29,642 bases of DNA from a bacterium (GCA_019424865.1 JAHYYS010000006.1:1-29642); one strand, 5' to 3'. Positions 1 through 7,438 are shown, counted from the first letter of the stretch. Numbers and translations are program-made. The notes: generated by a model from the letters alone, not told the origin.

Positions 1-244
1 TGAGCTGGCCGATGACCAGCAGGGCGGGGTAGCAGGTGTCGTTGTGGACGTACTTCAGGCCCTCGTCCACAATGCCACGGTGATTGGTGGTGAGCATATC
101 CACCTTATAGCCGGCGTTCTGCAGAAGCTTCTGCATCATACCGAAGTGGACGGGCAGCATCTGGGGCATCAGGAGGGTGTACTCCTCCTTCATCTCTTTG
201 GTAAACAGCAGACGGCCGGTTTCGTCGTATACTAACTTAGCCAT
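1..244 (-). CDS. Acyl-CoA dehydratase activase-related protein, N-terminal part (cut by window edge)
   Basis: The first 81 codons are visible, beginning MAKLVYDETGRLLF, and the frame stays open to the window edge. The ATG at 244 has AAGGAG six bases upstream. The segment LKYVHNDTCYPALLVIGQL is typical of the C-terminal part of the very large (about 1,400-residue) BcrAD/HgdC-type proteins of Clostridia, which carry activase domains, a DUF2229 region and a 2-hydroxyglutaryl-CoA dehydratase-like region in one chain. Here that part is a separate gene, 75 bases downstream of the 977-residue gene on the same strand, so the two are probably co-transcribed and act as one complex. The role is inferred from the family: ATP-driven electron delivery to, or maturation of, an iron-sulfur 2-hydroxyacyl-CoA dehydratase or a related enzyme. 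The real substrate is unknown. Confidence 0.75.
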   Translation of the reverse strand, partial: MAKLVYDETGRLLFTKEMKEEYTLLMPQMLPVHFGMMQKLLQNAGYKVDMLTTNHRGIVDEGLKYVHNDTCYPALLVIGQL

Positions 245-285
245 AAAAACTCCTTTTCGATATTGCGTCAATCGAATGCAGGGGG

Positions 286-314
286 TGTATGGGCGCACCG
301 TGCGCGCCCATACA
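286..314. other. Perfect 11-bp inverted repeat between the two activase genes
   Basis: The arms TGTATGGGCGC (286-296) and GCGCCCATACA (304-314) flank a 7-base loop. Neither side has a T-run, so it is not a normal intrinsic terminator. It sits in the 75-base gap of an operon and could be an mRNA-processing or stabilising hairpin. The core GGCGC-ACCGTRC-GCGCC recurs at 25601-25617 in the leader of the PBP gene. Confidence 0.6.
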
Positions 315-319
315 GAATC

Positions 320-3253
320 TTATTTCTGTTTGCGCGCTTCAATGGCCGCCATCAGAGAGCGGATTCGGATTTTAACGGCGCCCAGGTTGCTGATATCGTC
401 AATCTTCAGCTGGGTGTACAGCTTGCCGCCGCTCTCCAGAATGGAGCGCATCTCGTCGCCGGTGATGGCGTCGATGCCGCAGCCGAAGCTGACCAGCTGA
501 ATCAGCTCCATGTCGGGCTGGGTGCACACATACCGGGCGGCGTTGTACATCCGGGCGTGGTAGGTCCACTGGTTCAGAACATGGCGGGGAGCCTTATCCT
601 CCAGATAGGCCACCGCGTCCTCGGTGATCAAAAAAAAGCCGTAGGAGGTGATGAGGTCGTTGATGCCGTGGTTGATCTCCGGGTCCATGTGATAGGGGCG
701 GCCGGCCACCACCAGGATGGGGTGCCCCTCCCGCCGGGCCTGTTCAATGTACCGCTCGCCCATCTGGCGCAGGTCATTTTTATAGGCGTCGTAGGCGTCA
801 TAGGCGGCCCGGACGGCGGCGGCGGTCTCCTTTTTGGGGACCTGGAACTCATTGAAAAACCACTCGCCGGCTTTGCGCTCAAAGTCCTTGGGGCGGTGCA
901 GGCCGAAATAGGGGTAGAGATAGCGCACCTTTTTCAGCTCGGGCACATTGGCGGCGATGAGCTCGGGGTAATAGGCCACCACGGGGCAGTTATAGTTGTT
1001 GTCGCTGATGCCCTCGTTAAAGTTATAGGGCATGCAGGGATAGAAGATAGCGTCCACCCCCTGCTCCACCAGGGCCTCCACATGGCCGTGGAGCAGCTTG
1101 GCGGGGTAGCACACCGTGTCCGAGGGGATGGTGCGCTGCCCCTTGAGGTAAATCTTGCGGGAGGACTCGGGGGAGAGGACGATTTCGAAGTTCAGCCGGG
1201 TGAACAGCTCAAACCAGAAGGGCAGATTTTCGTACATATTCAGGCCGAAGGGGATGCCGATTTTCCCCCGGGTGCCGTGGCCCTTCCCCTTGCCGTGGAG
1301 GGAGCGCAGATGCTTGTACTTGTACCGCATCAGGTCGGGCAGGCGGCGGGGCTCCTCCCCCAGGGGGCGGGAGCAGCGGTTGCCCGAGATGAATCTCCGC
1401 CCGCCGTCAAAGGTGTTGATGGTCAGAGAGCAGTGGTTGGTGCACAGGCCGCAGGTGGCGGGCTTGGCGGTGTGGGTGAACTTTTCCAAAGCCTGGGCGG
1501 AGAGCAGCGCGCTCTTCTCCAGGTGCAGATCCCGGGCGGCCAGAGCGGCCCCGAAGGCGCCCATGATGCCCGCGATGGTGGGACGGGTCACATTCCGGCC
1601 CAGCTCCTGCTCAAAGGCGCGGAGCACCGCATCGTTGTGGAAGGTTCCGCCCTGGACCACAATGTGCTGTCCCAGGTCGTCGGCGGAGGCGGCGCGAATG
1701 ACCTTGTAGATGGCGTTCTTGACGATGGAGATGGACAGTCCGGCGGAGATATCCTCCACACTGGCCCCGTCCTTCTGGGCCTGCTTCACGCTGGAGTTCA
1801 TAAAGACGGTGCACCGGGAGCCCAGATTTACCGGGTGCTTGGCAAACAGGCCCAGCTTTGCGAAATCGGCGATGGTGTAGCCCAGAGCCTTGGCAAAGGT
1901 CTCGATGAAGGAGCCGCAGCCGGAGGAGCAGGCCTCGTTGAGCATAATGGAGTCCACCGCGCCGTTGCGGATCTTGAAGCACTTCATATCCTGGCCGCCG
2001 ATGTCGATAATAAAGTCCACATCAGGGTTGAAATGGGCGGCCGCCTTGTAGTGGGCCACCGTCTCCACCAGTCCCAGGTCACAGGAGAAGGCGTTTTTAA
2101 TCAGATCCTCCCCGTAGCCGGTGACGGCGGCTCCCCGGATCTCGATGCGGTCGCCGCACAGCTTGTAGATCTCCCGCAGCTGCTCCAGCACAATGGCAAC
2201 CGGGTTGCCCAGGTTGGAGTGGTAGTAAGTATACAAAAGACCGCCGTCTGCGGTGATAAGAGCCAGCTTGGTGGTGGTGGAGCCGGCGTCGATGCCCAGC
2301 CAGGCCGGGCCGGCATAAGTGTCAGCATCCACCGCGGGGGGGTGCTGGGCATTGTGCCGGGCACAGAAGGCGTCATAGTCCGCCTGATTTTCAAACAGGG
2401 GGGGCATGGTGTCCACCAGCGTGGTGGTGTCCACACTCTCCTCCAGCTTTTTCAGTGCAGCTTCGTAGGAAATGGCCTGGAAATCGGCGGCGCACAAAGC
2501 GGCCCCGATGGCGGCAAAGCAGTCCCCGTCCTCCGGGAAGATGGCGTGGTCGGAATCCAGCTTCAGGGTCTCGACAAACCGCTGCCGCAGCCCCATAAGG
2601 AAGTGGAGCGGGCCGCCCAGAAAGACAATCTTGCCCTTCAGCTCCCGGCCCTGAGTCAGGCCGGCCACCGTCTGATCCACCACGGCCTGGAAAATAGAGG
2701 CGGCCACGTCCTCCTTCCGGCCGCCCTGGTTCAAAATTGGCTGAATGTCGCTCTTGGCAAACACGCCGCACCGGGAGGCGATGGGATAGATCTTCTCATG
2801 CTTCAGAGACAGGGCGTCCAGCTCGTTGACCGTGACGTTCATCAAGGTGGCCATCTGGTCGATGAAGGCGCCGGTACCGCCGGCGCAGGAGCCGTTCATC
2901 CGCTCCTCCAGGGCGCCGCCGAAGAAGATGATCTTGGCGTCCTCGCCCCCCAGCTCAATCACGGCGTCCGTGTCCGGGATGTAGGTATTCACCGCGGCGG
3001 CGGTGGCGTAGACCTCCTGGACAAAGTCAATGCCGGCGGCGTTGGCCACCCCCAGACCGGCTGAGCCGGTGATGGTAACCTTGATGTTCTGGCCGGCCAG
3101 CATGTCCTGAATGGAGCGCAGGGTCTCGCAGGCGCGCTCCCGGGTTTTGGAGTAGTGCCGCTCGTAGGAGCGGAACAGCAGCTTGTTCTGTTCGTCCAGC
3201 ACCACCACCTTGACGGTGGTGGAGCCGATGTCAATACCAACACGAAGACTCAT
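320..3253 (-). CDS. 2-hydroxyacyl-CoA dehydratase activase-like protein (tandem BcrAD/BadFG ATPase domains plus DUF2229)
   Basis: A 977-residue cytoplasmic protein with two ASKHA-type ATPase domains. Domain 1 (about 3-255) has GIDIGSTTVK at 6-15, and C123 and C162 in the positions of the two Cys residues that hold the bridging [4Fe-4S] cluster of HgdC. Domain 2 (about 317-575) has GIDAGSTTTK at 320-329, C442/C446 and C481. A Cys cluster follows (C601, C604, C608, C627), then a DUF2229-type region (about 665-960). Known HgdC proteins use ATP to push a low-potential electron into a 2-hydroxyacyl-CoA dehydratase. The large tandem forms are common in Clostridia and their substrate is mostly unknown. 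The start is set at ATG 3253, with AGGAG nine bases upstream; an in-frame start at 3292 has no ribosome site. It is first in the operon with the gene at 1-244. Cluster oxygen sensitivity implies an anaerobe. Confidence 0.85.
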   Translation of the reverse strand: MSLRVGIDIGSTTVKVVVLDEQNKLLFRSYERHYSKTRERACETLRSIQDMLAGQNIKVTITGSAGLGVANAAGIDFVQEVYATAAAVNTYIPDTDAVIELGGEDAKIIFFGGALEERMNGSCAGGTGAFIDQMATLMNVTVNELDALSLKHEKIYPIASRCGVFAKSDIQPILNQGGRKEDVAASIFQAVVDQTVAGLTQGRELKGKIVFLGGPLHFLMGLRQRFVETLKLDSDHAIFPEDGDCFAAIGAALCAADFQAISYEAALKKLEESVDTTTLVDTMPPLFENQADYDAFCARHNAQHPPAVDADTYAGPAWLGIDAGSTTTKLALITADGGLLYTYYHSNLGNPVAIVLEQLREIYKLCGDRIEIRGAAVTGYGEDLIKNAFSCDLGLVETVAHYKAAAHFNPDVDFIIDIGGQDMKCFKIRNGAVDSIMLNEACSSGCGSFIETFAKALGYTIADFAKLGLFAKHPVNLGSRCTVFMNSSVKQAQKDGASVEDISAGLSISIVKNAIYKVIRAASADDLGQHIVVQGGTFHNDAVLRAFEQELGRNVTRPTIAGIMGAFGAALAARDLHLEKSALLSAQALEKFTHTAKPATCGLCTNHCSLTINTFDGGRRFISGNRCSRPLGEEPRRLPDLMRYKYKHLRSLHGKGKGHGTRGKIGIPFGLNMYENLPFWFELFTRLNFEIVLSPESSRKIYLKGQRTIPSDTVCYPAKLLHGHVEALVEQGVDAIFYPCMPYNFNEGISDNNYNCPVVAYYPELIAANVPELKKVRYLYPYFGLHRPKDFERKAGEWFFNEFQVPKKETAAAVRAAYDAYDAYKNDLRQMGERYIEQARREGHPILVVAGRPYHMDPEINHGINDLITSYGFFLITEDAVAYLEDKAPRHVLNQWTYHARMYNAARYVCTQPDMELIQLVSFGCGIDAITGDEMRSILESGGKLYTQLKIDDISNLGAVKIRIRSLMAAIEARKQK

Positions 3254-3306
3254 AATTGAAAACTCCTGACTTTTGGAAACGCAGATAGGCATAATAATTT
3301 ATATTA

Positions 3307-3335
3307 ATGATAGCTGTTTTTTAAAAGAAAAACAA
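3307..3335 (-). promoter_or_regulatory. Probable promoter of the activase operon
   Basis: On the minus strand TTGTTT (3330-3335) and TATCAT (3307-3312) are 17 bases apart, about 55 bases upstream of the ATG at 3253. The -35 matches the consensus only in part, which would fit a need for an activator. Confidence 0.45.
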
Positions 3336-3339
3336 TAAA

Positions 3340-3359
3340 CTTAACGGTTTCTTAACGGT
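3340..3359. promoter_or_regulatory. 9-bp direct repeat next to the -35, Pho-box-like
   Basis: CTTAACGGT occurs twice (3340-3348 and 3351-3359), exactly 11 bp apart and 5 bp beyond the proposed -35 of the activase promoter. On the plus strand this reads TTAACG-N5-TTAACG. Hexamers repeated with an 11-bp period are the layout bound by OmpR/PhoB-type response regulators such as PhoP (TTAACA-N5-TTAACA in Bacillus). The identity of the regulator is inference. Confidence 0.4.
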
Positions 3360-3592
3360 GTAAAGGAGAGGAAAAACCGGAACTTCCTGTCGAAATTCCG
3401 TTATTTTAACAAGAATTTTGGAAAGAAGGCCCCCTGAATCCAAGCCCCACCAACAAGGGGAGGCCCCGCCCCAAAAGGATAAAATTTGATTTTGTGGAAA
3501 CAATTTATAGGAATTTATGGCACAAAATAATATTTTTCGTGTGGGATTGGCTATCCGCGAAGCTTTGGCCGACAATTTCGTGCGGCAAAACT
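3360..3592. other. Intergenic stretch without a supported gene
   Basis: AT-rich sequence between the activase promoter and the blaR1 terminator. A 61-codon plus-strand frame (3517-3702) runs into the hairpins at 3593-3681, lacks a ribosome binding site, and resembles no family I know. I do not call it a gene. The part at 3500-3592 may belong to the repeat-like element next to it. Confidence 0.4.
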
Positions 3593-3650
3593 CAAACAAG
3601 CGGCATGCCGCGTTGAGAAAAGCAGCATACCACTTGTTTGACAGTCTCAG
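3593..3650 (-). repeat. Structured, repeat-like element: 16-bp inverted repeat plus CTGAGACTGTC motif
   Basis: The arms 3593-3608 (CAAACAAGCGGCATGC) and 3625-3640 pair along 16 positions. The two non-Watson-Crick positions are U-G in the minus-strand RNA but A-C in the plus-strand RNA, so an RNA read on the minus strand is favoured. The 11-mer CTGAGACTGTC (minus, 3640-3650) directly follows the terminator hairpin at 3650-3681. The same 11-mer occurs on the plus strand at 22817-22827 inside the larger element at 22784-23069. Confidence 0.5.
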
Positions 3651-3681
3651 TGCCCCGGCGGTTCGAAAACCGCCGGGGCAC
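3650..3681 (-). terminator. Strong hairpin, probable blaR1 terminator
   Basis: A perfect 14-bp stem (GTGCCCCGGCGGTT with its complement) closes on a CGAA loop (3664-3667). It lies 48 bases past the blaR1 stop codon. No clear T-run follows on either strand, so termination may be Rho-dependent or the hairpin may only protect the 3' end. Confidence 0.5.
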
Positions 3682-3728
3682 AGTATTGGAAAACAGCCAT
3701 AAGGGGCAAGGAGTGAAGGGGAAGCGGG

Positions 3729-5885
3729 CTATACCTCGCCGATAAGGCGGAAATTGAGGCAGCCGGTGGCGGCATAGCTGACCGATCCATCCTGATAAGA
3801 GGGGAATTGGGTATAGTCGCCGCTGTTGCGCACGAACAGCCGGTAGGAGCCGGCAGACAGGGAGGAAGCTGTTTCGTGGAAGGTGCCGCCTGTCACGGAC
3901 CAGATGACTTCCATTCCGTCCTCCCCACGCAGGCCCACCGTCAGGGTGAGGTCCGCCCGGGCATAGGTGAGGGCGAGCTGGACGTCTCCTCCCTGGGCCG
4001 GGACTTCCACGGTGCCGGCGCTTACCGCCTCCTCTCCGGGCCCCAGAAGGGAGAAAGCAACCCCGTCCTCCCAGGGCGGCGACGGGAAAGACGGGTCCAG
4101 CTGGGCCGTCGCCAGGGTCATCCAGTTGTCATCCGTCATGCACAGCTCCGCCACCGCGGGGACAGAGGCGTCGGGAATGGACAGGGCATACAGCAGGGTA
4201 TCCCCGGACCAGGCGTTGAGTGTCCAGCCCGGCCCCTCCACCTCCTCCAGCGTGTCGTACACCACGGTGAGGGCGTCGGGGTCAACGCCCTGATACTGGG
4301 TGAGCCAGCCGGCGATCTCCGCGGGCTCCACGTTGTACCGGGCGGCATTCTCCGCCAGAAAGGCGGTGTCGCCGGCCAGCAGCCCCCGGATGGCCGCCAT
4401 CCCGAAGGGAGAGGTGGAAATGTAGGGCTCGCCGGGCAGATAGCGCAGCACCAGGGCCGCCACCCGGTCCACCGTCCCGCTGGGCAGGATAGCCACCCGG
4501 TAACAGGGATCCTCTGCGGTTGCAATTGCCAGATAGCAGCCGTCGGGCTGCTCCGACAGATAGATGCCGGGATAGCAGGAGGTGAACCAAATGCTGTCGC
4601 CGGCGTAGTAGGCATCTGGATCCAGATACATGTGGCGACTGTCCTCCGCCCGGGATTCGGTACCCTGGGCGAGCAGATCCAGCAGCTGGGATTGGAAGCC
4701 CGGATTTTCTTCAATAGTGCCGTGGGAAGGGCGCAGACTGATATGTGAGGGGAGAAAACGGTTGGAGGGGTCTGACAGTTCGTACAACACGTCCTGATAA
4801 TCCATTCCACTGAATCGGCCCGGCATCCCGCCGCCCCGGACAAAGACGACCAGGGAGGCGCAGATCAGCACCACCGCCGCCAGCGTCAGGGCGGCTTTCT
4901 TGGTTCTGGGGTGCTGGATCAGCTGGGTCACCCGCCGCCGGATGGTCCGGGCCCCGCCGGTCATGGAGGTGGAGCAGGACAGCAGGTCGGCCGGGCGCAG
5001 GGAGCGCTGGGCCACCATGTTCACCAGCGTGCGGCCATAGGGGATGCGTTCCGCCTCTCCCAGGCGGGCCACCGCCCCCTCGTCACAGGCCAGCTCCCCG
5101 TCCCGCTTGGAGAGGAGGGCCGCCGCCCACACCAGCGGGTTATACCAGTGGAATACCAGGCAGAGGCACCGCAGCAGGGACCAGATGTGATCCCGGTGGC
5201 GGTAGTGGGTGTACTCGTGGGCCAGCACATGGGCCCGGGCTGTCTCGTCCCCGGCGATCTCAGGGGGGAGGTAGATAGCGGGGCGGCGCAGGCCGAAGAG
5301 GCAGGGGGAGGGAAGGCCGGCCACCACATAGATCTTCATGGGAAAACCGATGTGCAGCGGGACATCCAGCCGCAGCCGGCGGGAGAAGCGCAGGTTGGAC
5401 ACCAGCAGCGCGGTCCCCACCGCCAAGGCCCCGGCGGCCCACAGCAGGAGCAGCAGATAGGACAGGGGCAGATACAGGGCGTAGGAGACAAGGCCCTCCT
5501 CCGTGGCCACGTCGCAGCCGTCGATATACTGGACGGGAAGCCCCAGAATCTGCCGTGAGGTGATGCCGTAGGAGACAATGTCGGTGCCGGAGGAGGATGC
5601 CAGGTCCGGGTTTACCTCTCCGGTGGGAAAGGCGTAGATGCCCGTGTCCTGAAAGCCCTCCAGCGGGTCGGAAAAGGTGGGGGCCAGCCCGGCGGCGTCG
5701 GGCAGGGACAGATTGGGGGCACTGAGCTGGAAGGGGATCAGCAGGCGCACCAGCACCACCGCCCACAGGGCATACCGGGCCCGGGCGGACAGATCCTCCC
5801 GCAGCAGAAGGCGCAGAAGCAGCACCGCCAGAATGAGCAGGGAGGAGGTCAGGGCCCATGGGGCCAGGGTGTTCAGAACGGTCAT
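3729..5885 (-). CDS. BlaR1/MecR1-type M56 membrane metalloprotease, sensor part unrecognised
   Basis: A 718-residue membrane protein. Hydrophobic segments lie at about 5-28, 38-53, 138-162 and 331-349. The gluzincin motif HEYTH (223-227) and the downstream ELACDE (264-269) supply the expected zinc ligands and the catalytic Glu of family M56. In BlaR1/MecR1 this protease domain inactivates the BlaI repressor once the outer domain binds a beta-lactam. Here the outer part (about 350-718) shows none of the SxxK, SxN or KTG motifs of the penicillin-binding sensor, so the signal is unknown. The start ATG overlaps the blaI stop in an ATGA, so the pair is translationally coupled. The hairpin at 3650-3681 probably ends the transcript. 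Confidence 0.88.
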   Translation of the reverse strand: MTVLNTLAPWALTSSLLILAVLLLRLLLREDLSARARYALWAVVLVRLLIPFQLSAPNLSLPDAAGLAPTFSDPLEGFQDTGIYAFPTGEVNPDLASSSGTDIVSYGITSRQILGLPVQYIDGCDVATEEGLVSYALYLPLSYLLLLLWAAGALAVGTALLVSNLRFSRRLRLDVPLHIGFPMKIYVVAGLPSPCLFGLRRPAIYLPPEIAGDETARAHVLAHEYTHYRHRDHIWSLLRCLCLVFHWYNPLVWAAALLSKRDGELACDEGAVARLGEAERIPYGRTLVNMVAQRSLRPADLLSCSTSMTGGARTIRRRVTQLIQHPRTKKAALTLAAVVLICASLVVFVRGGGMPGRFSGMDYQDVLYELSDPSNRFLPSHISLRPSHGTIEENPGFQSQLLDLLAQGTESRAEDSRHMYLDPDAYYAGDSIWFTSCYPGIYLSEQPDGCYLAIATAEDPCYRVAILPSGTVDRVAALVLRYLPGEPYISTSPFGMAAIRGLLAGDTAFLAENAARYNVEPAEIAGWLTQYQGVDPDALTVVYDTLEEVEGPGWTLNAWSGDTLLYALSIPDASVPAVAELCMTDDNWMTLATAQLDPSFPSPPWEDGVAFSLLGPGEEAVSAGTVEVPAQGGDVQLALTYARADLTLTVGLRGEDGMEVIWSVTGGTFHETASSLSAGSYRLFVRNSGDYTQFPSYQDGSVSYAATGCLNFRLIGEV

Positions 5886-6265
5886 GCCTTCCTCCCCTCC
5901 TCCGCCTGCCGCAGGATCTCATAGAGCTGGTCGATCTCCTCCCGGCTCAGCGCCTGGTCCTGGACCATGGAGGACACCATCAGGCCCACGCTGCCCCGGT
6001 ACACCTTGTCCAGAAAGGAGCGGGTCTCCCGCCGGACGGCGGTCTGCCGCTCCACCGCCGGGGTATAGTGCCGGGCCCGGCCCACGGTCCGGGCGGTGAC
6101 CAGCCCCTTCTCCTCCATGCGCCGCAGGGTGGTGAGGGTGGTGCTCTTGGCCCAGCCCACCCTCTCCTCCAGGGCGGCGGCCAGCTCCATGGCCGTCATG
6201 GGGGCGCGCTCCCACAGACAGCTGAGCACGTTCCACTCCCCCTGGGTTGGGATCTTGTCGTTCAT
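5882..6265 (-). CDS. BlaI/MecI/CopY-family transcriptional repressor
   Basis: A 127-residue winged-helix DNA-binding protein of the usual family length. The N-terminal part (PTQGEWNVLSCLWERAPMTA) and the recognition-helix stretch WAKSTTLTTLRRMEEKGLV are typical of BlaI/MecI. The C-terminal third, rich in charged helix, should make the dimer and carry the site cleaved when the partner M56 protease is activated. The start is placed at ATG 6265, eight bases after GGGAGG; a GTG at 6274 lies directly on that ribosome site. The gene is first in the operon and overlaps blaR1 by 4 bases. The promoter at 6302-6330 sits within an inverted repeat, as expected for autorepression. Whether this pair controls resistance or another surface-stress gene cannot be told from the window. 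Confidence 0.9.
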   Translation of the reverse strand: MNDKIPTQGEWNVLSCLWERAPMTAMELAAALEERVGWAKSTTLTTLRRMEEKGLVTARTVGRARHYTPAVERQTAVRRETRSFLDKVYRGSVGLMVSSMVQDQALSREEIDQLYEILRQAEEGRKA

Positions 6266-6291
6266 TCGGTACACCTCCCTATTGGTTTACT

Positions 6292-6330
6292 TTGTAGACT
6301 TATTATAGCACGGCTGGTCTACAATGTCAA
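6292..6330 (-). promoter_or_regulatory. blaI-blaR1 promoter with overlapping operator
   Basis: On the minus strand TTGACA (6325-6330) and TATAAT (6302-6307) are 17 bases apart, a consensus sigma-A promoter. The inverted repeat TTGTAGAC (minus, 6317-6324) / GTCTACAA (6292-6299) encloses the -10 and its near arm abuts the -35. The half-sites contain the TGTA/TACA element typical of BlaI/MecI operators, but in the spread-out order TGTA...TACA, so the exact binding mode is uncertain. Confidence 0.8.
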
Positions 6331-6377
6331 CTAAAATGAAATGAGCATTTCCACAGGAAAAAGCGGACGGGAAAGCG

Positions 6378-6407
6378 TTGCGGCGGGGCGGGGGGACATG
6401 GTATACT
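6378..6407 (+). promoter_or_regulatory. Probable promoter of the 3-hydroxyacyl-CoA dehydrogenase homologue
   Basis: TTGCGG (6378-6383) and TATACT (6402-6407) are 18 bases apart, about 50 bases upstream of the ATG at 6457. It is divergent from the blaI promoter. Confidence 0.5.
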
Positions 6408-6456
6408 GAACCCAAAAGCGGCGCCCGGAGCAGGGGGCGCCGGAGAGGAGAAGCCC

Positions 6457-7347
6457 ATGGGAACAAAAATTGTGGTCATCGGTGTGGGGACGCAGGGCTC
6501 CATGATTGCCTTCCGCAACGCGGTTTACGGCAAGGAGGTGGTGGGATACAGCCGCAGCGAGGCCTCCCGCCAGCAGTGCCGCGCCCGGGTGGAGCGCTTT
6601 TTGCAGCATTATATGGAGACCGGGCGGCTGACCCCGGCGCAGGCGGATGCGGCCAGGGGGCGGATCACCTATGCCGGGTCCCTGGAGGAGGCATGCCGGG
6701 ACGCCTGTATGATCATTGAGAATATCCCCGAGATTCTGGAACAGAAGCAGGCGCTGTTCCGGCAGCTGGACAAAATCTGCGGGGAGGATGTGCTGCTCAG
6801 CTCCAATACCTCGTCCCTGCTGATGAGCCAGATCTGCGTGGATCTGCCCATGAGCCGGCGGGCGCGGACCTTCCAGGTGGACCATGACGACCCGGTGCGC
6901 AACAACTATCTGGAGATGATGTGGAACGAGGCGACCTCGGAGGAGACCAAGCAGGCCGCCCTGCGGCACTACCGGGAGCTGGGCTTCGAGCCCGTGGTCA
7001 CCCACCGGGAGATCAAGGGGTACTCCATCAACCGGGTGTGGCGCAGCGTCAAGAAGGAGTGCCTGAAGCTCTGGGCGGAGGGGTACATCACCCCCCAGGA
7101 ATTTGACCGGGGCTGGAAGATGGAGTGGCACACCAATCTGGGACCCTTCCAGCTGATGGATCTGATTGGGCTGGACACGGTGCTGAATATTGAGTACTCC
7201 TATTTCCAGGCCAGCGGGGACGAGGGCGACCGCCCGCCCCGGGCCTTTGAAGAGCTGGTCCGCTCCGGCCGGCTGGGCATGAAGAGCGGCAGCGGCTTTT
7301 ACGAGGGATATGACCCCACCGGGGGCAACCTGAAGGCGGGGGAGTGA
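6457..7347 (+). CDS. 3-hydroxyacyl-CoA dehydrogenase family protein, divergent active-site loop
   Basis: A 296-residue protein of the 3HCDH fold. The NAD-binding glycine motif GVGTQG lies at 9-14, SNTSSL at 116-121, and INR with N192 begins the C-terminal helical domain. The family catalyses NAD-dependent oxidation of a 3-hydroxyacyl-CoA. The usual active-site segment HFFNPxxxxxLVE is replaced by VDHDDPVRNNYLEMM: a His (H143) and a Glu (E153) remain, but the hydrophobic FFNP that lines the pocket is lost. The substrate may therefore not be a normal acyl-CoA; L-gulonate or another hydroxy acid is possible. The ATG has AGGAG six bases upstream. It is transcribed divergently from blaI. A second, canonical paralogue lies at 13348-14259. 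Confidence 0.8.
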   Translation: MGTKIVVIGVGTQGSMIAFRNAVYGKEVVGYSRSEASRQQCRARVERFLQHYMETGRLTPAQADAARGRITYAGSLEEACRDACMIIENIPEILEQKQALFRQLDKICGEDVLLSSNTSSLLMSQICVDLPMSRRARTFQVDHDDPVRNNYLEMMWNEATSEETKQAALRHYRELGFEPVVTHREIKGYSINRVWRSVKKECLKLWAEGYITPQEFDRGWKMEWHTNLGPFQLMDLIGLDTVLNIEYSYFQASGDEGDRPPRAFEELVRSGRLGMKSGSGFYEGYDPTGGNLKAGE

Positions 7348-7375
7348 AAGGTCGAACAAAGTTTCGGAACAGCGG

Positions 7376-7404
7376 TTGACTTGTCCCCCGGAGTATACTA
7401 CAAT
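7376..7404 (+). promoter_or_regulatory. Promoter of the ypsA-like/queH operon
   Basis: TTGACT (7376-7381) and TACAAT (7399-7404) are exactly 17 bases apart. Because the promoter lies inside the longest open frame, the real start codon must be downstream, which supports the GTG at 7439. Confidence 0.7.
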
Positions 7405-7438
7405 GGTGGGACACGACAGGAGAAGGGGGGCGGCGCGC

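Noticed and set aside
263..3064. 933-codon plus-strand open frame opposite the activase gene
   Set aside because: It is a shadow of the high-GC third codon positions of the real minus-strand gene; its translation is low-complexity (Gly, Val, His, Gln) and matches no family.
3517..3702. 61-codon plus-strand frame with an N-terminal MAQNNIFRVGLAIREALADN
   Set aside because: No ribosome site, and it ends inside two strong hairpins; more likely part of a repeat-like intergenic element.
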